Below, piece after piece: positions 1 to 8,097 of a DNA stretch of 64,000 nucleotides. Source of the DNA: JAGVIE01 sp964520905 (GTDB lineage Bacteria; Bacteroidota; Ignavibacteria; UBA10030; SZUA-254). A program made the position numbers and the translations under genes. The DNA is taken from the NCBI GenBank assembly GCA_964520905.1, contig CAZFQL010000001.1, positions 62,001-126,000 on the forward strand, written 5' to 3'. Below the pieces are notes generated by a model. That model had not been told where the DNA came from, did no database searches, and saw only the letters and a list, made by a program, of their open reading frames with translations. Positions within the stretch are counted from its first letter, which is position 1. Every line of letters starts with the position of its first letter.

Positions 1-2
1 GC

Positions 3-950
3 GAATTATTCGGGCACGAGAAAGGCGCGTTTACCGGCGCAATGAAGGATCGGGCGGGTCGATTTGAGCTTGCCGATTCGGGCACGATATTCTTGGATGA
101 AATTGGAGAAACGAGCGAAGCATTCCAAATAAAATTATTAAGGGTTCTGCAAGACGGAACATTTGAGCGCGTTGGCGGAACAACAACAAGAAAGGTTAGT
201 GTTCGAGTTATTGCCGCAACTAATAAAAATCTCGAGCAAATGGTTACAGAGAAAAAATTTAGAGAAGACCTTTATTATCGTCTGAACGTATTCACAGTCC
301 GACTTCCCGCTCTCAGAGAGAGAGTGGAAGACATTCCGCTTTTGGTAGAACATTTTATTGCTCTGGAAGATGCAGGGTTAACTTGCAGCGCCAGCGCGAT
401 GGATACTCTAAAACAATATTCATGGAAGGGGAATATTAGGGAACTTCAGAGCATAATCAAACGCGCCGTGCTACTGTCGAAAGCAGAAAGCAGAACGATG
501 TTGCGCCTGAAAGATTTTCCCGGTGAGATAGTCAAAGAACAAAATACGTCGGTGAATATAGAGGAGCAAATTCTCAGGTTATTGCGTGAGAAGAGATTCT
601 CGCGAAGCTCTATATCGGAAACAGCCGACGATATCGGGGGCTTGAATCGTGGAACTGTAGCGGAATATTTCCGGGGTTATTGTTTCAAAGCATTTGTAGA
701 GTTGGAATACAATGTGGCGGCAGCCGCTAAATTAGTAGCACTATCATCGGACGAAGTAATCTTTAAAAAAGTCGAGAGGAAACTAATTGAATATATCAGC
801 AATGCAATTGAACATACAAAATCCTCTCAATCCGGCGAGCAGGTCATCTTTGCATCGAAACCCAAATATAAAAACTTACCGCAAAGATATCATAACTATC
901 TCGATGAAATTATCGCATCAGCTCACCGGGGTGACTGGTCATTGAAGTAA
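3..950 (+). CDS. Sigma-54-dependent transcriptional regulator (5' truncated)
   Basis: This is the end of an AAA+ enhancer-binding protein that would activate sigma-54 RNA polymerase by ATP hydrolysis. The reading frame is already open at the window edge. The GAFTGA sigma-54 contact loop is encoded at 24-41, followed by the Walker B strand (FLDEIGE), and a RE-DLYYRLNVF segment holding the arginine-finger region. The sensor domain and Walker A lie outside the window. The C-terminal ~130 residues are not a standard Fis helix-turn-helix; a segment with SISETADDIGGLNRGTVAEY could be an alternative DNA-binding helix pair. The next gene is preceded by a sigma-54-like promoter, so the downstream surface-protein block is a plausible target (inference). 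Family assignment is firm; the target and signal are unknown. Confidence 0.93.
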   Translation, partial: ELFGHEKGAFTGAMKDRAGRFELADSGTIFLDEIGETSEAFQIKLLRVLQDGTFERVGGTTTRKVSVRVIAATNKNLEQMVTEKKFREDLYYRLNVFTVRLPALRERVEDIPLLVEHFIALEDAGLTCSASAMDTLKQYSWKGNIRELQSIIKRAVLLSKAESRTMLRLKDFPGEIVKEQNTSVNIEEQILRLLREKRFSRSSISETADDIGGLNRGTVAEYFRGYCFKAFVELEYNVAAAAKLVALSSDEVIFKKVERKLIEYISNAIEHTKSSQSGEQVIFASKPKYKNLPQRYHNYLDEIIASAHRGDWSLK

Positions 951-1073
951 TAATCCTGCCTCCATTAACTTCACAAAAGCCTGAATAGCATAATTCCCGC
1001 ACAAGCGCATAGTTTTCCCGCAGTACGATTTTGTAAAATCTGTTAAATGCTAGCACATTCTTCATCTAATGCG

Positions 1074-1088
1074 TGGCACGATGTTTGA
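1074..1088 (+). promoter_or_regulatory. Candidate sigma-54 (-24/-12) promoter
   Basis: The sequence TGGCACGATGTTTGA matches the sigma-54 consensus TGGCACG-N4-TTGC at every fixed position except the last (A instead of C in the -12 element). It lies 118 bases before the lipoprotein start at 1206 and just after a sigma-54 activator gene, which makes it more credible than a chance match. The rest of the 255-base spacer shows no gene. Confidence 0.5.
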
Positions 1089-1205
1089 AATGATAGTATT
1101 CAATTGTCCCGCTGCTCATTTTAATTTCCTAATTCACATGCGGGCATTGAGGAAAGAGCGGCGGGATGATATAATTAACAAGATCATTCATAATTGGAGA
1201 AAATT

Positions 1206-2168
1206 ATGAAAAACACATACCGCTTTTTGAGTTTTATTCTTTTCGCATTTTATGTAATATTCTTCGGATGTTCAAAAGATAGTACTTCTCCTGAAGTGCT
1301 AAGCGATCAAGAAGTATTAAAGTCACAGATCGAAAGTATCGATTCGGTCGCCGATTTTTCCAGTTCCGATGAGGCTACAATTGATGATGGATCGGCGCAA
1401 GACTATGAGATCGGTTCATTAGAAAAATCGCTTTCTCCCATAACTCCAATCAGATGGGGACGTAAGATTGACAACGTCCAACGGAACTGCAATATTGTTA
1501 TAACGGGCGATTCGATAGCGAATGCAACGATCGTTAAAACAATAACAGGGCGATTGATAATAGTAATATCCTCCTCCGAAGGTTTATCGACGCTCGATAC
1601 ATTGCAAAAACAATTCACAAGTCAAACACAGCGTGAAGTTCGGTTCAAGCGAATCGCGAGAACAAGTGATCCTAAAAAGAATTGGAAGCCTATTGATATT
1701 ACTACAGTCGTAGGAGGAACCAGCGAAGCGAGAAATTTCAACATTACCAAACTGGAAATCTACACACCACACGATACGCTGGTAATATCAGAACCTATGA
1801 TGCAGTGGTTTCACTTAGGAATCGGTCCTTACGGGATTCCCGTTCTAAATCTTGGCGATACAATGTTGGTCCGCGCTCAAATACAAAGTACTGATACGAG
1901 CCGTGAATATGCCATGCTGCGACATTCAGTTGACCACAGATTTACTCATCGGTACAGAACAAGAATGCAAATGATCGATAGCACCAGTAATCAACTGTCT
2001 TACACGAGGGAGTATGAAATGCGGTTTGCAACTCGCTTACCGGCAGGCGTTAATGTTTGCAGGTTTAATGTCGTTTACGACGTAATGTCGTATAATTCAA
2101 TTAATGATGACATTGCCCCATTCATGAATATGTTTGTTGGAGTTCCGTATATAGTAAAAAGGTACTAA
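1206..2168 (+). CDS. Predicted lipoprotein of unknown function
   Basis: A 320-residue exported protein. The N-terminus has a basic start, a hydrophobic stretch and a lipobox ending FFGC near residue 22, so the mature protein should be lipid-anchored, followed by an acidic Ser/Asp-rich linker. The rest looks beta-rich and matches no domain I recognise. The ATG at 1206 is preferred over an in-frame TTG at 1194 because GGAG sits at 1196-1199 at proper spacing and the signal peptide begins there. It is the first gene after the candidate sigma-54 promoter and is followed by a terminator-like hairpin, so it may be transcribed partly on its own. Confidence 0.8.
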   Translation: MKNTYRFLSFILFAFYVIFFGCSKDSTSPEVLSDQEVLKSQIESIDSVADFSSSDEATIDDGSAQDYEIGSLEKSLSPITPIRWGRKIDNVQRNCNIVITGDSIANATIVKTITGRLIIVISSSEGLSTLDTLQKQFTSQTQREVRFKRIARTSDPKKNWKPIDITTVVGGTSEARNFNITKLEIYTPHDTLVISEPMMQWFHLGIGPYGIPVLNLGDTMLVRAQIQSTDTSREYAMLRHSVDHRFTHRYRTRMQMIDSTSNQLSYTREYEMRFATRLPAGVNVCRFNVVYDVMSYNSINDDIAPFMNMFVGVPYIVKRY

Positions 2169-2186
2169 TTTTTACCGTATTTTTTT

Positions 2187-2220
2187 AAACCCGATGAATT
2201 GTTTCAATCCATCGGGTTTT
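2187..2220 (+). terminator. Rho-independent terminator-like hairpin
   Basis: Perfect 10-base arms AAACCCGATG (2187-2196) and CATCGGGTTT (2210-2219) enclose a 13-base loop, and the right arm ends in a short T run. It lies 18 bases after the stop of the first lipoprotein gene. The A-rich left arm and T-rich right arm could serve either strand. Confidence 0.7.
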
Positions 2221-2269
2221 CCTGTGTGAGCATATGAAAACATTAAAAAAATATTTAAATTAAAATAAG

Positions 2270-3169
2270 ATGAAACATTCAATAATAAATCTCGCATTGA
2301 TCGTTACTCTATTCGGTCTGTTCTGGTCGGGATGCAAAAATCCAGGACCAGTAGAGTTGTTTGATGAGCAAGATGACTCAAAACTTATCGAGATGAAATC
2401 GGTAGGCATAACTTCCGATTCATTATATATTCAGTCGGGAACAGACAGCACCGGCTTGCTTGGCTCGGAGAATTCCAAATATCGTTCAAAGATGATATAT
2501 GCCGGAATCAGATACGGATTGTCTCCGGTGGCTGATAGTTTGGTTCAAGCCGAAGCGATATTTATGGATACTACAAATCCGGTTTTTAACAATGGGAAAA
2601 TAATCGCTTATCCGTCATTTGATGCCGGGATGCTGATCGTTGACGGAGACACTCTCAATAAATACCAAAGAAGAATCAGAATGCCAGTGTCGGGATCGGA
2701 TACTGCGGTGGGTTATATATATAAGCTAAAAAAGCGGTACGCCTTTCTATCGGGTCATTCATATCGCTGGAGAGGTTCAGGAAGCGCGAACATCGACTCG
2801 TTAGATATACCGTGTACCACACCTCCGGAAATTGTAATCACGGAAATTTCTTCCAAGTCTATCAATAATAACGAACCGCTCCATATTAAATGGAATTGCA
2901 CCAACCCGACTATCAATCTGATAATCAGCAGAGAAGGCGGGCTTCAGAGAAGGACATGGGTTCCGGTACTGCATCTCAAAATCCGGAACACAAAAGGTGA
3001 AATTACAATACCGGCCAAAATCCTGGAAATTCTCCCAACAAGAAATTACAAAAACTTCCTTTTTTCATTTATTTCTGAAACAAGGTTTACAACAACCGTA
3101 GGTAGTTACGGCGGCGTATTGATTCAAACAGCATCGATTCATAACATACCGATGAATGTTCAACCCTAA
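2270..3169 (+). CDS. Predicted lipoprotein of unknown function
   Basis: A 299-residue protein with a signal sequence ending in the lipobox WSGC near residue 22, followed by a short Pro/Asp-rich linker, so it is probably anchored in a membrane facing the periplasm or surface. The body is beta-rich and includes the pattern 'EPLHIKWNCTNPTINLIISREGG', like one strand pair of an Ig-like fold, but I cannot name a family. It ends 12 bases before the barrel-transglutaminase gene, in the same reading frame, which suggests cotranscription and perhaps a shared envelope complex. The start has no strong ribosome-binding site. Confidence 0.8.
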   Translation: MKHSIINLALIVTLFGLFWSGCKNPGPVELFDEQDDSKLIEMKSVGITSDSLYIQSGTDSTGLLGSENSKYRSKMIYAGIRYGLSPVADSLVQAEAIFMDTTNPVFNNGKIIAYPSFDAGMLIVDGDTLNKYQRRIRMPVSGSDTAVGYIYKLKKRYAFLSGHSYRWRGSGSANIDSLDIPCTTPPEIVITEISSKSINNNEPLHIKWNCTNPTINLIISREGGLQRRTWVPVLHLKIRNTKGEITIPAKILEILPTRNYKNFLFSFISETRFTTTVGSYGGVLIQTASIHNIPMNVQP

Positions 3170-3181
3170 CGTCAGATAAGA

Positions 3182-5203
3182 TTGTATCGATATTCTATAA
3201 AAATATTTTTATTGATTTCAATAATGACATCGCCGACTCATATAATGATTTCTCAGCAATTAGGTTCCGCTCGCGGTGTCGGGTTGGGGGCGCTCACGGT
3301 TCTAACGAACGACATATATTCAATCGGTTGGAACCCCGCAGGATTGAGTTCATTGCAGGACTGGGACGTAGGCATTTCTAATTTTCTTCCAACGACACAA
3401 CAACAGTCGGGAATAACATTACACTCTTTAAGTATCGGTAAAAGATTTTTATCAAACCATACCGCTTCTTTCTGTTACTCGCCCGGTAAGATATTAGAAT
3501 TTATCGAGCCTGCAACGTTCGACGTTATTGACTCATCGGGTAATTTGCTGACGACGAAATTTGATAAAAAAATATCGTATCATCAGCGGTATTCGATGGG
3601 GTATAGCTACCAGGTTGAGGAAAATATTGCGGTCGGTATTAGCGCAAAATTCTTTGAAACAAATATCTCGGATACAAAATATTTTTTTGATTCGAGCAAC
3701 ATCATACATTCTCAAATCGATGAACACGTCGCCAACGCGTGGACATTCGATATAGGCGGCATATACAAAACAAAATCAGACTGGGCATTCGGTATTGTAA
3801 CCAAAAACTTGTTCCAGATTAACGAGTCTGAGCTGAAAGAAGAGATGCGCGAATATAAATTGAATCTTGATAAACTTGCGATTCTCGGCGTTGCCTATGA
3901 AGGGCTGACTTCATGGAAACTTGCCGCCGAGGGAGATACGAAAAAGAATTTTCGCATTGGCGCCGAATGGATTCCCGTCGATTGGCTGCAAATTCGCACC
4001 GGTATGTATTCAAGAGAACTAGAAAGCATAGAAGCGCTCTCATTTGGTTTCGGCTTTACTTATGCACGGGCGCACATTGATGTTGGATATATAAGATTTT
4101 CAGATCAAACGAACCGTTCCGGCAATGTTGAGATCGGTATATTTAAGACGTCATCGTTTGCAGATATTGATTATACTCCTTTCACAAAAGACCAGATTTC
4201 ATTATCCTTAGATGTAAATCTCGGCATAACCAAAGAACCTCTGGCTCGGATCGAGTATGTCGAGATGTTAAGCGAAGTCTTTACGGCGTCGCCGCAAATA
4301 TATGCCTTCCGACCGCTCGGGAAAGCAAGAGTGAAAAATATAACCTCGAAATCTATTGATGTAAGGGTCAGCTTTTATTTGGAAGAGTTCATGAATGCGC
4401 CGACCGAAACGAAGACCTATACAATCTCTCCTGAAGAAATATTGGAAGTCCCGTTCTTTGCCGTCTTTAATGATGCGATTGCGGGAGTGAAAAAGTTTTC
4501 CGTGTACGATGGAACTGTTTTCGTGAATGCTGAAATATCTTCCGACTATGACGATAGATATCAAACCAGAGTGTTAGTTCGTGGACGCAACGATTGGGAT
4601 GGAGACGTTATGTTGTTGAAGTATTTTGTTACCCCCGCAGACCCTGATGTCCTGCAGTTTACACGCTATGTCTTAAACGAACAGAAAACGCGTTTGGATA
4701 AAGTAGCAACAACGCTACAGAATTTTGAAAAAGCGAAAATAATCTTCGATGAATTTTCGCGTCGCCTAACTTACGTTCACGATCCCAAAAGCAGTAAAGA
4801 TTTTGTGCAATATACGTCCGAGACGCTCTCGCTTCATGGCGGCGACTGCGATGACATCACCGTGGGATTCTCCTCGCTTCTCATGAGCGTCGGAATATCT
4901 ACGGCATTTGTCGACATAGTTCCGCCAGAACAACCCGATAATGCACACATTTATATGATGTTTGATACCGGACTAAGCCCAAAGGACGCTTATATGATAA
5001 GCGAAAACCCGAAACGATATATCACACGAAATAATGATAAAGGGATTGAGAGCATCTGGATTCCCATCGAGACTACAGTGTCTTCCAAAGGATTTGATGA
5101 GGCGTGGAGTACCGGCGCATATCAATACTTACAAGACGCTGAGGTAAATTTTGGTTTGATAAAAGGCTGGATGCGCGTAGTTGATCTACAATCGACATAT
5201 TAA
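3182..5203 (+). CDS. Outer-membrane barrel (PorV-like) fused to a transglutaminase-like domain
   Basis: A 673-residue protein joining two modules. Residues ~25-330 look like a PorV/UPF0164-type outer-membrane barrel: the mature N-terminus has 'GSARGVGLGALTVLTNDIYSIGWNPAGL', followed by alternating aromatic strands. After a beta-rich linker (~340-470), residues ~480-670 resemble a transglutaminase-like cysteine peptidase with GGDCDD (Cys556) and NAHIYMMFD (His589), and a 'WIPIETT..GFDEAW' C-terminal stretch. The start is taken as TTG at 3182, because the signal-like helix begins there and the only upstream in-frame codons reach the stop of the previous gene; the ribosome site is weak. A barrel would place the enzyme domain at the outer membrane, perhaps acting on surface peptides (inference). 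Confidence 0.75.
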   Translation: MYRYSIKIFLLISIMTSPTHIMISQQLGSARGVGLGALTVLTNDIYSIGWNPAGLSSLQDWDVGISNFLPTTQQQSGITLHSLSIGKRFLSNHTASFCYSPGKILEFIEPATFDVIDSSGNLLTTKFDKKISYHQRYSMGYSYQVEENIAVGISAKFFETNISDTKYFFDSSNIIHSQIDEHVANAWTFDIGGIYKTKSDWAFGIVTKNLFQINESELKEEMREYKLNLDKLAILGVAYEGLTSWKLAAEGDTKKNFRIGAEWIPVDWLQIRTGMYSRELESIEALSFGFGFTYARAHIDVGYIRFSDQTNRSGNVEIGIFKTSSFADIDYTPFTKDQISLSLDVNLGITKEPLARIEYVEMLSEVFTASPQIYAFRPLGKARVKNITSKSIDVRVSFYLEEFMNAPTETKTYTISPEEILEVPFFAVFNDAIAGVKKFSVYDGTVFVNAEISSDYDDRYQTRVLVRGRNDWDGDVMLLKYFVTPADPDVLQFTRYVLNEQKTRLDKVATTLQNFEKAKIIFDEFSRRLTYVHDPKSSKDFVQYTSETLSLHGGDCDDITVGFSSLLMSVGISTAFVDIVPPEQPDNAHIYMMFDTGLSPKDAYMISENPKRYITRNNDKGIESIWIPIETTVSSKGFDEAWSTGAYQYLQDAEVNFGLIKGWMRVVDLQSTY

Positions 5204-5218
5204 CATAGGAGTCTTCCA

Positions 5219-5920
5219 ATGAAAAAAACATATTTCTTATTGCTCTTGTTATTCTTTTTTGCAATCTCAAATTCATGCGCCGACATGAAGATCATCGCAG
5301 TTAGCGGCGCAGTGTCTATTCGTCATGGAGTTCAGGAGGAATGGACTCGTGCCGCCGCGGGTGATATTCTGAAACCGGAAGACTCGATCGAGCTAAGAAA
5401 AAAATCTACCGCAACTATTTTAATTGACGGAAAAATAAAAATGACGATACCCGAATCCGTCATCATAGATCTTGCCGATATACGCAACCTGACGCAAGAG
5501 GAACTATTGCTAAAGCTTGCGATGGAACAGGTTCGCTCCATTCCGCCCAAAAAAGATGAAAATGAATTGATTATCCCGCGCACTACAACAGTCCATGGTG
5601 ACAACAGAAATGCTGTTCCAAGTTCCAGTGTGGAAAATAAAGAAATCGGGCAAATGCAATTAAACGGTACAAAGGTTTTATACGATCATGGATTTTACGC
5701 CACTTGTGTGCTGAAAGTAAAAGAAATTTTTCGATTGCACCCAAAACTATCAAAAATGGTCACCATGCATCTTATGGTAGCAGCCGCTTTAGAGAAAATG
5801 AATCTTACGGGCGAAGCATTGAACGAATATATCAATTTGAAAAATGAACAACTGACAGATGCGCAACGATTAATCGTTGTGGATAAAATTAAGAGTTTTA
5901 CAAAAGAAGATTCAAAATAA
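5219..5920 (+). CDS. FecR-like domain protein, exported
   Basis: A 233-residue protein with a hydrophobic leader and a Cys at residue 20 (context SNSC), which may be a weak lipobox or a normal signal cleavage site. Residues ~24-90 follow the FecR pattern: a 'V.G.V.I' start, a Trp then 'A..GD.L...D.I', and a Ser/Ala-rich 'ATILIDG..I.IP..S' stretch. The C-terminal half has helical repeats that could be TPR-like. No FecI-type sigma factor lies beside it, so it may be a structural periplasmic domain rather than an anti-sigma sensor. AGGAG precedes the ATG, and the gene is 15 bases after the barrel-transglutaminase gene, so the two are probably cotranscribed. Confidence 0.72.
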   Translation: MKKTYFLLLLLFFFAISNSCADMKIIAVSGAVSIRHGVQEEWTRAAAGDILKPEDSIELRKKSTATILIDGKIKMTIPESVIIDLADIRNLTQEELLLKLAMEQVRSIPPKKDENELIIPRTTTVHGDNRNAVPSSSVENKEIGQMQLNGTKVLYDHGFYATCVLKVKEIFRLHPKLSKMVTMHLMVAAALEKMNLTGEALNEYINLKNEQLTDAQRLIVVDKIKSFTKEDSK

Positions 5921-5981
5921 CCAGGTAATACGAGTTTCCAGCGAATGCCCGCTTAAAAAACTTAACCTTAAGGAGGTTAAT

Positions 5982-7952
5982 ATGTCTAAACTATTTACAT
6001 TCTATATATTGATTGTATTGTCGCTTCTCCTTGTTGGTTTTGCTGTAGCGCAGAGCGTTCCGGAATCACCGACGAATCTGACAGTGGAACTAATGATGAC
6101 CAATGTGAAACTTCATTGGGATGCTGCGAGTGGAGCTACAGGATATAAAGTGTACAAAGCAATCGATACGCTACCATTCGTACCGATAGCCCTTGTTAAA
6201 ACCACGACATCTTATATTGATCCGATGATTTTGCCGAGGCACGTGTATCGATATTATGTAACAGCATTGAATTACGTCGGCGAGAGCTTGCCGAGCAATG
6301 ATGTTGTATTCACGCCCGACGGGAATCCGCCGCAGATCCAGCGGGGAGTTATAGCAGGTACAATTATAGATGATACGACAGGGTTACCGATTCCCTGTGT
6401 ACGCCTCAGGTTTTTTACTCCCGACGGATTTATGTACTTCCGTGAGGCAAGAACCGATACATTCGGTTATTACTCTATACATATTGATACGGGAAAATAT
6501 CTTGTTTATGCAACCAAGTGGACGTATGTTCCGGAATGGTTTGATAATGTTCAAAAGCCTCAATATGCAACTATAGTTCCGGTGACGTACGGCGATACCA
6601 GCGTTGTAAATTTCGGACTTGCCCACATCCTGACTCCACCACCGCTACGCTTAATCTCTGTAAGCGGAACCGTGACAGATAGCTTAACGGGAGATCCGAT
6701 TCGCGGCGCATATGTTGTTATAATGAGACCTAACCGAATGGTCAATATGATACAGAATCACGAAGGGTCGATGTTCGGCAGCAGAAGTGAAACGTTTTTA
6801 TTGCCGGACTTCGGTACTCTTCTTGGTGTTATCCGCGTAGTAAGAACTGACAGCAATGGCAATTATCTGGCTAAAGTCCCGGATAGTCTCAGGTATGTTA
6901 TGCTCGCTTTCAAGCCTGGGTACATTCCGGAATTTTACAAAGACAAGAGAACGCCATTTGATGCCGACAGGTTGTTTCTCACGAACGATACATCAGGCAT
7001 AAATTTCGATCTTGTGCCTAATCCCAAAATTCAAAACAGTGTTTCAGGAAGAATCAAAAACTCCGGCGGCGATGGCATCTTCTCGAAGGTGGTTTTATTC
7101 AATATAACTCCTCGCGGATTCTTCCCCGTTCGCTGTGCGATATCGGATACTGATGGAAATTATTCATTCAACTATTTAGTGAAAGGATTATATTTTGCTA
7201 AAGCGGTTCCTTTTGCATATTATTATCCTGCATGGTATGATCATGATACTTGCGGTACGGTGTGCTGGTTCAATGCGGAACGGTTCTTGGTTGATAGCGT
7301 GACAACCGGAATAGATATTTGCGTTCAACCGGTATTCAATATTGGATTGGCGAGTATAAGCGGTACCGTGGTAGAAATTCTAAGCTCAGAGATTGTTCAG
7401 GGAGTTACCGTCTATGCAGTCTCAAAGAGTTCGAATTCCATAGTCGGATACGATATCACAGAGGATGATGGAAAATTTTCAATCCAGAATTTAGCGCCCG
7501 ACACATACACGATTGTAGTAGATAAAGAAGGATATAACCCGACTAACACTCCTGATTATGAAGTCAGTGCGGTAAATAACTTCACTGTGGAAGATGCCGA
7601 GTTAAGTTTAATGAGCATCGCCGTTGGAGTCGAAGATAAAAACACGGTCGTTCCTCAGAAATATTCACTTGAACAAAATTATCCGAACCCATTCAACCCA
7701 ATAACCGAAATCCGATTCGCTCTTCCTGTAACGAGTAATATTAATATCTCAGTATATAATATTCTAGGGCAGGAAGTAGCAACATTGTTCACAGGCGAAT
7801 TAACGGCTGGAAATCATTCAGTGACGTGGAATGGTCGGAACGCACGAGGCATATCGGTTGGAAGCGGAGTATATTTCTATAAAATTATTGCAAACTCAGC
7901 AACCAATGTAAATACATTCACGAATGTGAAGAAGATGATGCTGGTTAAATAA
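5982..7952 (+). CDS. T9SS-sorted surface protein with Fn3 and carboxypeptidase-regulatory-like repeats
   Basis: A 656-residue secreted protein. The signal peptide (~1-23, ending GFAVAQ) is followed by a fibronectin type III domain (~27-115, 'PESPTNLTVE' to 'YYVTALN'). Three or four beta-sandwich repeats of the carboxypeptidase-regulatory type follow (~120-540); each has a 'SG-T(I/V)-D' start, 'TD(S/T)(N/F)G.Y' middle and 'Y.PEW/EF' end. The last ~85 residues are a T9SS type A sorting domain ('LEQNYPNPFNP', 'YNILGQEVATL', 'GVYFYKI'). ATG 5982 is chosen because a near-perfect AGGAGG sits at 5971-5976; the frame stays open upstream but without a start of equal quality. A strong terminator follows. 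The role is probably surface adhesion or display. Confidence 0.9.
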   Translation: MSKLFTFYILIVLSLLLVGFAVAQSVPESPTNLTVELMMTNVKLHWDAASGATGYKVYKAIDTLPFVPIALVKTTTSYIDPMILPRHVYRYYVTALNYVGESLPSNDVVFTPDGNPPQIQRGVIAGTIIDDTTGLPIPCVRLRFFTPDGFMYFREARTDTFGYYSIHIDTGKYLVYATKWTYVPEWFDNVQKPQYATIVPVTYGDTSVVNFGLAHILTPPPLRLISVSGTVTDSLTGDPIRGAYVVIMRPNRMVNMIQNHEGSMFGSRSETFLLPDFGTLLGVIRVVRTDSNGNYLAKVPDSLRYVMLAFKPGYIPEFYKDKRTPFDADRLFLTNDTSGINFDLVPNPKIQNSVSGRIKNSGGDGIFSKVVLFNITPRGFFPVRCAISDTDGNYSFNYLVKGLYFAKAVPFAYYYPAWYDHDTCGTVCWFNAERFLVDSVTTGIDICVQPVFNIGLASISGTVVEILSSEIVQGVTVYAVSKSSNSIVGYDITEDDGKFSIQNLAPDTYTIVVDKEGYNPTNTPDYEVSAVNNFTVEDAELSLMSIAVGVEDKNTVVPQKYSLEQNYPNPFNPITEIRFALPVTSNINISVYNILGQEVATLFTGELTAGNHSVTWNGRNARGISVGSGVYFYKIIANSATNVNTFTNVKKMMLVK

Positions 7953-7989
7953 TCCGTTGTTTATTGGTGGATTAGATAACAGGGGACAA

Positions 7990-8030
7990 CCCGTTCCCCC
8001 GTGGCGCACATAGGGGAACGGGAATTTTAT
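7990..8030 (+). terminator. Strong rho-independent terminator
   Basis: Perfect 10-base GC-rich arms CCCGTTCCCC (7990-7999) and GGGGAACGGG (8013-8022) enclose a 13-base loop and are followed by AATTTTATTATT. It lies 37 bases after the stop of the Fn3/T9SS cargo gene and should separate it from the beta-helix gene that follows. Confidence 0.85.
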
Positions 8031-8097
8031 TATTGTATTGATTTTCAAAAAGCCCGACATTTTGATTTTTTTTACAACTATATTAAAATACTTCTCG

